From: Haloflavibacter putidus | GTDB lineage: Bacteria; Bacteroidota; Bacteroidia; Flavobacteriales; Flavobacteriaceae | Direction: 5' to 3' | Length of the DNA stretch: 64,000 bases | Assembly: GCF_006546625.1 (NCBI RefSeq) | Contig: NZ_VIAR01000008.1 | Span: forward strand, 62,001-126,000 | In this document: positions 9,327 to 18,254 of the stretch, one piece after another | How the letters are laid out: every line of letters begins with the position of its first letter | Position numbering within the stretch: the stretch's first letter is position 1 | The notes under the pieces: model-generated | What the model saw: the letters and a program-made list of their open reading frames with translations, nothing else | The model's database searches: none | Told to the model about the DNA's origin: nothing | Position numbers and translations under genes: made by a program

Positions 9327-9872
9327 ATGAGATGGATATACACACTTGTAATTTTTTTATCAGTTTTTGGCCTTTCGGCACAAGAAATTAATTGGATGAC
9401 GATGAACGAGGCTTTAGAAGCTCAAGAAGAAAAACCCAAGAAAATTTTTATGGATGTTTACACAGATTGGTGCGGTCCGTGCAAATTACTAGATAAAAGA
9501 ACCTTTAAAAATAAAGATGTTGTAAATTATGTAAACAAACATTTTTATCCGGTAAAATTCAATGCAGAAGGTACAGAAAAAATAGACTATCAAGATTTTA
9601 CCTATACCAACCCAAATTACAAAGCCAGTCGTAAAGGGCGTAACAGTCAGCATTTATTTGCACATGCACTTAAAATAACGGCTTATCCTAGTATGGTCTT
9701 TTTCGATGAGAATTCAGATATTATATCGCCGGTTACCGGTTATAAAACAGCAGAAGAATTAGAGGTTTTTTTAAAAATGATAGCTTCAAACGATTATAAA
9801 GAAGTAACTACAGGCGAAGCTTGGAAGGATTACCAAAAGAATTTTAAAGGTACTTTCAAAAATAAAAACTAA
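9327..9872 (+). CDS. Exported thioredoxin-fold protein
   Basis: The protein of about 181 residues has an N-terminal signal peptide (MRWIYTLVIFLSVFGLSA) followed by a thioredoxin-like domain with the redox motif WCGPC at about residues 48-52 (MDVYTDWCGPCK). ATGs at 9303 and 9318 are also in frame; 9327 was chosen because it puts Arg directly before the hydrophobic core. It follows the POT pair by about 40 bp on the same strand and may belong to the peptide-use operon. Periplasmic thiol-disulfide exchange or folding of secreted proteins is the family role; the specific substrate is unknown. Confidence 0.8.
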   Translation: MRWIYTLVIFLSVFGLSAQEINWMTMNEALEAQEEKPKKIFMDVYTDWCGPCKLLDKRTFKNKDVVNYVNKHFYPVKFNAEGTEKIDYQDFTYTNPNYKASRKGRNSQHLFAHALKITAYPSMVFFDENSDIISPVTGYKTAEELEVFLKMIASNDYKEVTTGEAWKDYQKNFKGTFKNKN

Positions 9873-9899
9873 ATTGAGGTTGAAAATTCGCTAAGATGT

Positions 9900-11939
9900 T
9901 CAATACTCAATTACAAAAGCTCCTTTTTTAGTAGTGTTATAAAAAAGGAGCTTTTTCTTATTACAAGTTTTCTTCCAACGCTTTATATAACTACGATAAT
10001 TACTTCCGTCTGCTATGATAGTTGTAGGTTGCAAATACTGCAAAGCACGCTCTAAATTTATTTTAGGAGAATTGCGCAATAAGAGATATTCTACAGGAAA
10101 ATTGCGTTTAGGATACACACCTAAACTGTCTATTACCAGCAACTTTTTTTCAGCCAGCTTATAATAATCGGGTATGGGTTTTACTGTATTTTGTCGGCTG
10201 GCCTGATGTGTTAAAACGGGGTCTAATAAATATTTCTTTACGGAAGCAGTTAATGCAGAATCACTAAAAACAGTTAAACCGCTATGTTGTTTATCTGCCA
10301 AAATCGTACGTTTATATTGCTGAAAAACATAAAATTTCTTTACGGAATTTAACGCGCTTCGTTCCCAAATATAAATACCTTGAAACATGATTATGCCTGC
10401 CATAAATGCAAATAGCCAAACTTTTTTACGCTGGTAAATATAAAATAACAACAAAAGCAAAAATCCGTAGAAAGACACCAACAAAAGTTCCGAAAAATAG
10501 ATGTTTTTCATCACATAGGCTTTTTGCGAAGAAACCATTTCTACCGTTTGTAGAAGTAAGTTTAATCCGGTTTCTAAAGTCAATTTTAAAAATTCGGGTA
10601 AGATACCGGCCAAACTTAAAAAAACACTTAAAATACCCAGTGCCAATAAAATTCCTAAAAAAGGAACAATTAAAAGATTGCTTATAAAAAACAATCCCGG
10701 TAACTGATGAAAATAGAACAAACTTAGCGGCAAAACCCCAATTTGCGCGGTAAAAGTGACACTAAAAATTCCCCAGAAATAGTTTACAATTTTATTTTTT
10801 GGTCGCAGCAAGCCATAAATTTTAGGTTGAAAACAAACAATCATAAATACGGCAGCATAACTCAACTGAAATCCCACCGAAAAGATAAAATAAGGTTCTG
10901 CTATTAACAACACCAAGGCAGACAAAGCCAGCATATTTAAAGAAAACACTTTCCGGTTGCTTGCCAAGCCTAAACCCAGGAAGGAAAACATAGTAACTGC
11001 GCGCAAAACAGAAGGACTAAACCCCACCAAAGCTGCATATAACCATAGTAAAATAATGGCAATAAGCATACGTATTGTTTTTCCTTTACGGAATCTTCCC
11101 AACGGAAATAACAAAGCATAAAGCAAATAAAGTATAATACCTACGTGCAAGCCCGAAACTGCCAAAACATGCACCACGCCGGCTTCGGTAAAGCTGGTAT
11201 AAACATCTTTAGAAAGTTCTTGTTTTTGTCCCAGAATTAAAGCTTGTATAAGATTAATATGCGCGGTACTAAACCCGTTTTTTGCCAGAGATTGGGTAAT
11301 AGAAGTTCGTATGTGCGAGGTTTTAGTAAACAAATTTTGTGCAACCGGCAAAACCCGAATATTTTCTTGATCAAAACTAACGGCTTGTCTTAAAACTCGT
11401 TGTTTTTCTAAATAATTTCGGTAATCAAATTGGTGCGGATTTCCAGATTTAAAAACTGGTTTTAATTGTGCATTTAGCATAAGACGTTGCCCCGGCGTGT
11501 AAACAATAGAAGAAGAATCTTTTCTAACAGAAAATAAAATTTTCCCTTGGGTAGTTTGGTTATTTAGACGGTTTATTTCTGCTATATAATTATGGTAAAA
11601 AGCAGAAGATTTTAGTTGTTTACCAATTTTAATCGCAATGCTGGCTTGGGTTGGAGCTTTTTCAGTAAAATGAATATAATGCTGTTTGTTGTTTTGTGGT
11701 TGCTTATTAAGTGCCGCCAGATAACCCAAACAAATAAAAGCCAAAACTGCGCCACCGGCAAAAAACCGATCTTGAAAAAGTAAGAAATGTGTACGGATAA
11801 AACTTCCCAAAAAAACGAGGAAACTCGCTGCAAAACAGAACCAAAAATAGCCTGATCCAAAGTTAAAATTTAAACAAAGGATAATACCAATTATAAACGA
11901 AAAGCAAAGCAATAAAATTGCAGGATTGAGCAGTTTCAT
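9900..11939 (-). CDS. comEC: ComEC/Rec2-family DNA-uptake channel protein
   Basis: The 679-residue multi-pass membrane protein has an N-terminal DUF4131-like OB region (about 30-180) and a central Competence domain with the diagnostic segment GVVHVLAVSGLHVG (about residues 250-265), followed by at least six more membrane helices to about residue 530. The last 150 residues do not show the HxHxDH metallo-beta-lactamase signature of longer ComEC proteins, so this is the short form. The family forms the inner-membrane channel for single-stranded DNA in natural transformation. It converges on the thioredoxin gene. Three CTTTACGGAA motifs fall inside it. Confidence 0.87.
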   Translation of the reverse strand: MKLLNPAILLLCFSFIIGIILCLNFNFGSGYFWFCFAASFLVFLGSFIRTHFLLFQDRFFAGGAVLAFICLGYLAALNKQPQNNKQHYIHFTEKAPTQASIAIKIGKQLKSSAFYHNYIAEINRLNNQTTQGKILFSVRKDSSSIVYTPGQRLMLNAQLKPVFKSGNPHQFDYRNYLEKQRVLRQAVSFDQENIRVLPVAQNLFTKTSHIRTSITQSLAKNGFSTAHINLIQALILGQKQELSKDVYTSFTEAGVVHVLAVSGLHVGIILYLLYALLFPLGRFRKGKTIRMLIAIILLWLYAALVGFSPSVLRAVTMFSFLGLGLASNRKVFSLNMLALSALVLLIAEPYFIFSVGFQLSYAAVFMIVCFQPKIYGLLRPKNKIVNYFWGIFSVTFTAQIGVLPLSLFYFHQLPGLFFISNLLIVPFLGILLALGILSVFLSLAGILPEFLKLTLETGLNLLLQTVEMVSSQKAYVMKNIYFSELLLVSFYGFLLLLLFYIYQRKKVWLFAFMAGIIMFQGIYIWERSALNSVKKFYVFQQYKRTILADKQHSGLTVFSDSALTASVKKYLLDPVLTHQASRQNTVKPIPDYYKLAEKKLLVIDSLGVYPKRNFPVEYLLLRNSPKINLERALQYLQPTTIIADGSNYRSYIKRWKKTCNKKKLLFYNTTKKGAFVIEY
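9915..9956 (+). terminator. Terminator for the thioredoxin operon, lying inside the 3' end of comEC
   Basis: AAAAGCTCCTTTTTT (9915-9929) pairs perfectly with AAAAAAGGAGCTTTT (9941-9955) around an 11-nt loop and is followed by T-rich sequence. The hairpin lies within the last codons of the converging comEC gene, so one stretch serves as a terminator on one strand and as coding sequence on the other. Confidence 0.75.
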
Positions 11940-11971
11940 GAATTAAAACTACTAAAAAGCTTTAAAATATC

Positions 11972-12472
11972 CTACAAAATTCTTCTGGCCATTACAAAAG
12001 AACGGTTCCAATATTTTTCGTTTAATGAAGAAATTATAACCCCACGCGAGGTAGAAGAGTGAATAAAATTTACCTCTCCCGGAATAATCTGTACAATTAA
12101 ACCAACGTGGTTAATTCTTCTACCGCTTTTTCCGGTTTTAAAAAACACCAAGTCTCCTACATTGGCTTTGCTTAAATGTATGCGGTTACCGCGCTTGGCG
12201 ATGTCTCTGGAAATTCTGGGTAAAGCTATTCCTTCTTTTTCAAAAGCCAAATATACAAGTCCCGAACAATCTAAACCGCGTTTGCTCATCCCGCCATACT
12301 TATAACGCGTGCCGTGATAATGTAAAGCATTATTGGCTACTCTTTTTGCAATTTCCGGCGGTTCTTGGCGGTAAGAACTGCTTTCTTTTATTGGTGCATT
12401 CCCAATGTTTTTAGAGCTGCCACAAGAGGCCAAAACAAAAACTAAAGCGAGAATCGGAAGAATATTTTTCAT
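11972..12472 (-). CDS. NlpC/P60 (C40) family cell-wall peptidase lipoprotein
   Basis: The 166-residue protein starts with a lipoprotein signal (ALVFVLASC, lipobox Cys at about residue 17). The catalytic domain covers about 45-166, with the Cys in LDCSGLVYLAF, the His in NHVGLIVQI and a third polar residue in FIHSSTSRGV. These enzymes cleave peptide stems of murein (D-gamma-glutamyl-meso-DAP type) in the periplasm. It lies between comEC and lpxB on the same strand with short gaps, so it may be co-transcribed with envelope genes. Confidence 0.9.
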   Translation of the reverse strand: MKNILPILALVFVLASCGSSKNIGNAPIKESSSYRQEPPEIAKRVANNALHYHGTRYKYGGMSKRGLDCSGLVYLAFEKEGIALPRISRDIAKRGNRIHLSKANVGDLVFFKTGKSGRRINHVGLIVQIIPGEVNFIHSSTSRGVIISSLNEKYWNRSFVMARRIL

Positions 12473-12537
12473 ACAAACTTGGCTTATAGTCCCAAATATA
12501 GAAGAAAACTGAAAAGTAGCCTGCCTAGTTTTAAAAT

Positions 12538-13653
12538 TTATTGCCTCAGTTTGTTATAAATAAGTTTTGCGGTGGTTTGGCTTGCTCCTGTTCCGCCAAG
12601 TTTTTCTTCCAATGCATTGTAATTCTCCATCATTTCTGTTCTTTTTTCAGAATTTAGAATTTTGTTGAGTTCTTGTTTTAGACGCTTGGCATTAAAATCT
12701 TGCTGAATTAATTCGGTAACTATCTCTTTATCCATAATTAGATTTACCAAAGAGATGTAATTTAATTTAATGATGCGTTTGGCTATCTCGTACGAAATTT
12801 TGCTGCCTTTATAACAAACTACTTCGGGCACTTTAAAGAGCGCGGTTTCTAAGGTAGCGGTGCCAGAGGTTACCAGAGCAGCCGTAGCAACGCTCAATAA
12901 ATCGTAAGTTTTGTTTTGTATTAAAAAAACATTGCTCTTTTTAAGATAGGGCGCATAAAAAGATTCTTCTTGGCTGGGCGCGCCGGCAATTACAAATTGA
13001 TAGTCCGGAAAGTCTTTGGTTATTTGCAACATGGTTGCCAGCATTTTACTTATTTCTTGCTTGCGGCTGCCGGGTAGTAAAGCTATAATGGGTTTATTGG
13101 AAAGTTTGTACCTTTCTATAAACTGATTAAAATTTATTTCTTTTCTAGCGTGAATAGCGTCTACCAAAGGATGCCCCACAAAATGCACCGGAAAATTATG
13201 TTTGTCTTCGTAAAACTTTTTTTCAAAAGGCAGGATAACATACATTTCGTCTATATCGCGTTTAATTGCGTTAATCCGGTTTTCTTTCCAAGCCCATATT
13301 TGTGGCGAAATATAATAATGGGTTTTATAGCCTTCTTTACGTGCCCATTTAGCAATTCTAAAATTAAAACCAGGATAGTCTATAAAGATAATAACATCTG
13401 GTTTATAGCGTGCAATATCTTTTTTACAGAGCTTGATGTTTTTGAAGATGGTACTAATATTCAGTAAAACTTCTACAAAGCCCATAAACGCTAAATCGCG
13501 ATAATGTTTTACTAAAGTTCCGCCTTGCGCTTGCATCAAATCGCCACCCCAAAACCTAAACTCTGCATTTTTATCTTCGGTTTTTAAAGCTTTCATCAGG
13601 TTGGCAGCGTGTAAATCTCCAGATGCTTCCCCGGCAATTAAATAATATTTCAT
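12538..13653 (-). CDS. lpxB: Lipid-A-disaccharide synthase
   Basis: This GT19 protein of about 371 residues begins MKYYLIAGEASGDLHAANL, the conserved LpxB N-terminus. Other family segments are ISPQIWAWKENR, LPGSRKQEI and VTSGTATLETAL. It condenses UDP-2,3-diacylglucosamine with lipid X to form the lipid A disaccharide at the inner membrane. The ATG at 13659 would add only Met-Pro; 13653 matches the family start. It sits downstream of surE and the small membrane protein, an arrangement I recognise from other Flavobacteriia. Confidence 0.95.
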   Translation of the reverse strand: MKYYLIAGEASGDLHAANLMKALKTEDKNAEFRFWGGDLMQAQGGTLVKHYRDLAFMGFVEVLLNISTIFKNIKLCKKDIARYKPDVIIFIDYPGFNFRIAKWARKEGYKTHYYISPQIWAWKENRINAIKRDIDEMYVILPFEKKFYEDKHNFPVHFVGHPLVDAIHARKEINFNQFIERYKLSNKPIIALLPGSRKQEISKMLATMLQITKDFPDYQFVIAGAPSQEESFYAPYLKKSNVFLIQNKTYDLLSVATAALVTSGTATLETALFKVPEVVCYKGSKISYEIAKRIIKLNYISLVNLIMDKEIVTELIQQDFNAKRLKQELNKILNSEKRTEMMENYNALEEKLGGTGASQTTAKLIYNKLRQ

Positions 13654-13683
13654 AGGCAAAAGTTTAGATTTAGCTATTTTAGG

Positions 13684-13965
13684 TTAGTAAAACTTAAAAT
13701 AAATTATTGCTATTGCGGCAAGTATAGTAGCAATTACCACTCCACGAGAGCGGTAAATTTGTCGTTTTTTTAAGAACACAAAAAACGGTAGAAAATTGGC
13801 AATGGCTCCTAAAGCAATAATACTGCCCATATAATCGCCTTTTATGGCTTTACCCAACGTTACTTCAAAACTATCTGGCGAAAACGCAGCAATATAGAGG
13901 TAAATTCCTGCTAAGTTCGCAAAAACACCCACCAAAAATCCAATAAGAATTTCTTTTTTAATCAT
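13684..13965 (-). CDS. Small conserved membrane protein of unknown function
   Basis: The 93-residue protein has three hydrophobic segments (about residues 6-29, 48-66 and 74-91) with short basic loops (KKRQIYRSRG). Its start overlaps the stop of surE by 8 bases and lpxB follows 30 bases later, so it is translated within the surE-lpxB operon. I do not recognise a characterised family. Its position suggests an envelope-related role, which is inference only. Confidence 0.75.
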   Translation of the reverse strand: MIKKEILIGFLVGVFANLAGIYLYIAAFSPDSFEVTLGKAIKGDYMGSIIALGAIANFLPFFVFLKKRQIYRSRGVVIATILAAIAIIYFKFY

Positions 13966-14740
13966 TTAACTCCCAGTCGTTTAAAGTTTTTATAGCGTGG
14001 TGCGCTGTCAAATCAAATTGTACGGGCACTAGAGAGACATATCCTTCAGAAAGGGCGTGTTCATCTGTATCCAAACCTTCATCTTGATTGATGAATTTTC
14101 CGGTAAGCCAGTAATAATCACGCCCCTGCGGATTGGTTCTTTTGTCAAACTCTTCTACCCAATTTGCTTTTGCTTGTCTACAAACCTTTATACCTTTAAT
14201 TTCCTTTTCGGAAAGTTTTGGGATGTTTACATTTAAAACCACGCCGTCTGGTAAACCATTTTTCAAAACATTTTTGGTAATGGCTTTTACAAATTTAGAA
14301 GTATGGCTAAAATCTGCCGTAAGGCTATAATCTAGTAGAGAAAAACCTATAGCCGGAATCCCTTCGGTGCCAGCCTCTACTGCTGCACTCATCGTACCGG
14401 AATAAATTACATTTATAGAAGAATTAGAGCCGTGATTAATGCCACTAACACACAAGTCTGGTTTGCGTTTTAGAATTTCTTGCTTGGCAATTTTTACGCA
14501 ATCTGCCGGCGTACCGGAACAAGAAAATTCTTTGTGTTTTTCGTTGTTGTTAAGTTTTACAGGATCGCAATATAAATTGTTGCTCACAGTAATAGCATGC
14601 CCCATTCCGCTTTGTGGACTATCTGGTGCTACCACTACCACTTCGGCAATTTCCTTCATTAATTTAATTAAATGTCTAATTCCGGGAGCTGTAATTCCGT
14701 CGTCGTTGGTAACCAAAATCAATGGCTTTTCTTTTTTCAT
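13958..14740 (-). CDS. surE: 5'/3'-nucleotidase SurE
   Basis: The 260-residue protein opens with the SurE metal site LVTNDDGITAPGI (residues about 9-21), followed by VVAPDSPQSGMGHAIT, SGTPADCVK and SGINHGSNSSINVIYSGTMSAAVEA. SurE is a metal-dependent phosphatase acting on nucleoside 5'- and 3'-monophosphates and is linked to stationary-phase survival. It is the first gene of a minus-strand set (surE, small membrane protein, lpxB) and is divergent from the C-terminal processing protease; the 236-bp gap between the two starts holds a hairpin described separately. Confidence 0.95.
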   Translation of the reverse strand: MKKEKPLILVTNDDGITAPGIRHLIKLMKEIAEVVVVAPDSPQSGMGHAITVSNNLYCDPVKLNNNEKHKEFSCSGTPADCVKIAKQEILKRKPDLCVSGINHGSNSSINVIYSGTMSAAVEAGTEGIPAIGFSLLDYSLTADFSHTSKFVKAITKNVLKNGLPDGVVLNVNIPKLSEKEIKGIKVCRQAKANWVEEFDKRTNPQGRDYYWLTGKFINQDEGLDTDEHALSEGYVSLVPVQFDLTAHHAIKTLNDWELND

Positions 14741-14882
14741 AAACTATATTTTTTCGCGCCACAAAAATAAACAATAAATTTGCAAAAAATCCTTTTGTCG
14801 CTTTAAGATAAAGAATTGCTTAGATTATAATTATTTTATGAATTAGGTATAAAAAAAGTCTTACTTTTAGCTTGCCTTTTTT

Positions 14883-14908
14883 AATCTTGCAGTTTTGCAG
14901 GATTTTTT
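14883..14908 (+). terminator. Terminator-like hairpin in the leader of the CTP protease gene
   Basis: AATCTTGCA (14883-14891) pairs with TGCAGGATT (14896-14904), with one G-U pair and a 4-nt loop, followed by four more Ts. The gene to the left is divergent, so no annotated transcript ends here on the plus strand. It could be an attenuator for the downstream gene or the end of a short RNA starting after 14741. Confidence 0.5.
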
Positions 14909-14976
14909 AAAAGTAAAAGATTGGCATAGTTTTTAATGTATTACAGCATAGGATGCGAATGAAATTAACGAAGTAT

Positions 14977-17112
14977 ATGAAAAAGAATTCAAAGATATTT
15001 TTATTAGGGCTACTGCTTGCGGTAGCTTCTTGTAGTTTTACCACCAAAAAATTTGATACAAATTCAGACAAAGACGCTGTTTTAATCGAGTTAATTACTT
15101 ATGTTTTACAAAAAGGGCATTACGACCCAAAACAAATTAACGATGCGTTCTCGCAAGAAGTATTTGATAGTTATATCTTGAGTCTAGACCCGAGAAAACG
15201 CTATTTTTTACAAGAAGACATCGATAAATTTGAGGACTATAGAAATAAAATAGACGATGAAATTCATAATAAAAAAGTAGATTTTTTTAACCTTACCTAT
15301 AATACCTTACAACAACGCATAGAAGAATCTAAAGAGCTTTACGGAAGTATTTTAGACAAACCTTTTGATTATACGAAAGAAGAAGATATCAATACCAATT
15401 ATAAGGAAATACCTTACGCAGAATCTAAAGCTGCGTTAAAAGACCGCTGGAGAAAACAACTAAAGTTTACGGCTTTAAGCAACTTTTACGATTTACAAAA
15501 AGACGAAGAAAATAAAAAGAAAGACGATCAAGAGTACACGCCAAAACCAGACCCGGAGTTAGAAAAAGAAGCAAGAAAATCTACTCAAAACTCGTTGGAA
15601 GAAGCCTATGATATTTTGGATGATGTAGATCGTAAAGATTGGTTTTCTATGTACATTAACTCTATTGTAGAGGTTTTTGATCCGCATACCAATTATTTTG
15701 CTCCTCGCGATAAAGAACGTTTTGATATTCAAATGTCTGGAAGTTTAGAAGGCATTGGTGCTCGACTTCAAAAAAAGATGGATAATATTAAAGTATTAGA
15801 AATAATCTCAGGAGGTCCTGCTTGGCGCGGAGAAGAACTAGAAGTTGGCGATATTATTCAGAAAGTAAAACAAGAAGACGAAGAAGAACCTGTAAGTATT
15901 ATAGGTATGCCATTAGACGATGCGGTAGAACTTATTAAAGGTCCAAAAGGAACCGTTGTTACTTTAACCGTAAAAAAAGTAGACGGCACGGTAGAAGATA
16001 TTAAAATGGAGCGGGATATTGTAGAAATAGAAGAAACCTATGCAAAGTCTTCTTTGGTAGAAAAAGATGATTATAAATACGGACTTATAAACTTACCACG
16101 ATTTTATTTTAACATCGAAGATTACGACAAACGCAATGCTGCCAGCGATATTAAAAAAGAAATAAAGCGTCTTAAAAAAGAAGATATGGACGGCTTGGTA
16201 TTAGATTTAAGAAATAACGGCGGTGGTTCGCTTTCTACAGTAGTAGATATTGCCGGTATGTTTATAGAAAAAGGTCCAATAGTGCAAGTGCGTACTAGTG
16301 ATAATCAACGAGAGGTTTTACACGACGAAGATAAAAGTATTTTGTGGGACGGTCCATTAGTAATTTTGGTAAACGAACTTTCAGCTTCAGCATCAGAAAT
16401 TTTGGCAGCCGCTATGCAAGATTACCAACGTGCAATTATTATAGGAAGTAAACAAACCTATGGAAAAGGTACTGTGCAAAATGTAATAGATTTAAACCGT
16501 TGGATGCGAAACAGCGATTTAGGCGATATGGGAGCTCTAAAAATGACCACGCAAAAATTTTATCGCGTAAACGGTGGTTCCACCCAATTAAAAGGTGTAG
16601 AGAGCGATGTAGTAGTGCCAGACCGTTATAGTTATATAGATATTGGCGAGCGCGATATGGAAAACCCTTTACCTTGGGATCAAATAGAACCGGCAGATTA
16701 TAATAAATGGACCGGTTACGTAGATTTTGATAAAACTATAGCAAAAAGTAAAGATAGAATGACTAAAAGCGCGCAACTAAAATTAATTGACGAAAGCGCT
16801 AAATGGATTGAAGAGCAACGCCAAAAAGACATCTATCCGCTAAACTTTGCTACCTATAAAGAAAAAATACTGTTTAGCGAAGAACAAGCAAAACGTTTTG
16901 ACTCAATAAGCGATTATAAAACCAGTCTTTCTTTTGTCTCGCTTCCTTACGAGCAAAAAATGTTTAAAACAGATACTACTCTTGCAGAAAAAAGAGATCG
17001 TTGGCACGAGAATTTAAGTCAAGACGTATATGTAGAAGAAGCAATTCTGGTCTTGGAAGATATGAAAATCAATTCGTTAAAACGTTCTAAAGTGGCCAAC
17101 TATAAAAAGTAA
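14977..17112 (+). CDS. Carboxy-terminal processing protease (Tsp/Prc type, S41), lipoprotein
   Basis: The product is about 711 residues. Starting at 14977 gives a clean lipoprotein signal (MKKNSKIFLLGLLLAVASC); in-frame ATGs at 14953 and 14959 would lengthen the n-region. A helical N-terminal domain is followed by a PDZ domain (about 240-330, GIGARLQKK and GDIIQKVKQED), the S41 core with catalytic Ser in ELSASASEIL and Lys in YGKGTVQ (about 475-515), and a C-terminal DUF3340-like helical tail. Prc-type proteases cut periplasmic proteins at their C-termini. It ends 3 bp before the ABC permease gene. Confidence 0.92.
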   Translation: MKKNSKIFLLGLLLAVASCSFTTKKFDTNSDKDAVLIELITYVLQKGHYDPKQINDAFSQEVFDSYILSLDPRKRYFLQEDIDKFEDYRNKIDDEIHNKKVDFFNLTYNTLQQRIEESKELYGSILDKPFDYTKEEDINTNYKEIPYAESKAALKDRWRKQLKFTALSNFYDLQKDEENKKKDDQEYTPKPDPELEKEARKSTQNSLEEAYDILDDVDRKDWFSMYINSIVEVFDPHTNYFAPRDKERFDIQMSGSLEGIGARLQKKMDNIKVLEIISGGPAWRGEELEVGDIIQKVKQEDEEEPVSIIGMPLDDAVELIKGPKGTVVTLTVKKVDGTVEDIKMERDIVEIEETYAKSSLVEKDDYKYGLINLPRFYFNIEDYDKRNAASDIKKEIKRLKKEDMDGLVLDLRNNGGGSLSTVVDIAGMFIEKGPIVQVRTSDNQREVLHDEDKSILWDGPLVILVNELSASASEILAAAMQDYQRAIIIGSKQTYGKGTVQNVIDLNRWMRNSDLGDMGALKMTTQKFYRVNGGSTQLKGVESDVVVPDRYSYIDIGERDMENPLPWDQIEPADYNKWTGYVDFDKTIAKSKDRMTKSAQLKLIDESAKWIEEQRQKDIYPLNFATYKEKILFSEEQAKRFDSISDYKTSLSFVSLPYEQKMFKTDTTLAEKRDRWHENLSQDVYVEEAILVLEDMKINSLKRSKVANYKK

Positions 17113-17115
17113 ATC

Positions 17116-18225
17116 TTGCATAGTAAGTCTAAATCATTAAGTCAATTAGCGCTCCAAAAGTTTAAAAAAAACCTTTGGGGCGTTTTGAGTTTTTGGTTTA
17201 TTGTAGCTTGTACTTTTACGGCAATTTTTGCTTATGTCTTAGCACCCGATAATTCTGAAAATGCCAACCAAATGCATTTGGCAATCCATTCTAAACCGCC
17301 TGGTTTTAAAGTGCAGATGTTAGAATTACCAAAGCAAAATAAAAAAGAGAAAGCTTGGTTAGACCAGGTTTTTTTCGGTAAAAAATATACTGCTACACAG
17401 ATACCTATAGAAAGTTATCAGTTTTCGGAGGGAGAGTTAAAAGTATTTCCTTATACAGGTCAAGAAAAAAAAGGTTTGCCAAAAAGCTATTCCTTAATAG
17501 AAACCTTTAAAGGCTATAGCAAAAAAGAAATAAAAGAAAATTTAATTTTCTCCAAAACTTTTCTGTTGGGAACAGATAAATATGGGAGAGATTTACTAAG
17601 TAGAATGTTAATAGGCATTCGCGTATCCTTATCTATTGGTTTTGTAGCGGTTTTTATCTCTTTGGTAATTGGTATTGGTTTAGGAGCTATTGCAGGCTAT
17701 TTTGGCGGCAAAGCAGATGCAGCCATTATGTGGCTCATTAACGTAACCTGGTCTATCCCAACTTTACTTTTGGTAATTGCCATCACTTTAGCACTAGGCA
17801 AAGGTTTTTGGCAAGTGTTTATAGCAGTTGGTTTAACAATGTGGGTAGAAGTAGCCAGAGTAGTGCGCGGCCAAGTAATGGGCATAAAAAAATTACAATT
17901 TGTAACTGCAGCCAAAGCGCTGGGTTATTCTAATTCGCGTATAATTACACGGCATATTTTGCCCAATATTATGGCACCGCTTATTGTAATTTCTGCAGCC
18001 AATTTTGCCGCTGCTATTTTAATAGAAAGCGGCTTGAGTTTTTTGGGCATTGGCGCACAACCTCCTATGCCAAGTTGGGGTGCAATGATAAAAGATCATT
18101 ACAGTTATATAATTTTAGGGAAAGCCTACTTGGCCGTAGTTCCCGGTCTTGCAATAATGAGTATGGTTATGGCTTTTATGCTTATAGGAAACGCACTTCG
18201 GGATGCTTTTGATGTTAAAAGTTAA
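17116..18225 (+). CDS. ABC transporter permease, OppC/DppC-like
   Basis: The 369-residue protein has an N-terminal membrane helix, a periplasmic stretch of about 110 residues, then five helices carrying the BPD_transp_1 signature and the EAA loop (AAKALGYSNSRIITRHILPN, about 270-290) typical of the second permease of di/oligopeptide importers. The codon used is TTG at 17116; the next ATG is inside the periplasmic part, so TTG is the credible start. No ATPase, partner permease or binding protein lies nearby, so it either pairs with subunits encoded elsewhere or acts in an atypical complex. It sits 3 bp behind the processing protease. Confidence 0.85.
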   Translation: MHSKSKSLSQLALQKFKKNLWGVLSFWFIVACTFTAIFAYVLAPDNSENANQMHLAIHSKPPGFKVQMLELPKQNKKEKAWLDQVFFGKKYTATQIPIESYQFSEGELKVFPYTGQEKKGLPKSYSLIETFKGYSKKEIKENLIFSKTFLLGTDKYGRDLLSRMLIGIRVSLSIGFVAVFISLVIGIGLGAIAGYFGGKADAAIMWLINVTWSIPTLLLVIAITLALGKGFWQVFIAVGLTMWVEVARVVRGQVMGIKKLQFVTAAKALGYSNSRIITRHILPNIMAPLIVISAANFAAAILIESGLSFLGIGAQPPMPSWGAMIKDHYSYIILGKAYLAVVPGLAIMSMVMAFMLIGNALRDAFDVKS

Positions 18226-18254
18226 GAAATTTTGTTATTTTTAAAAGAAAAATT

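Noticed and set aside
17116-18225. Complete oligopeptide ABC importer
   Set aside because: Only one permease is present; no binding protein, second permease or ATPase gene adjoins it.
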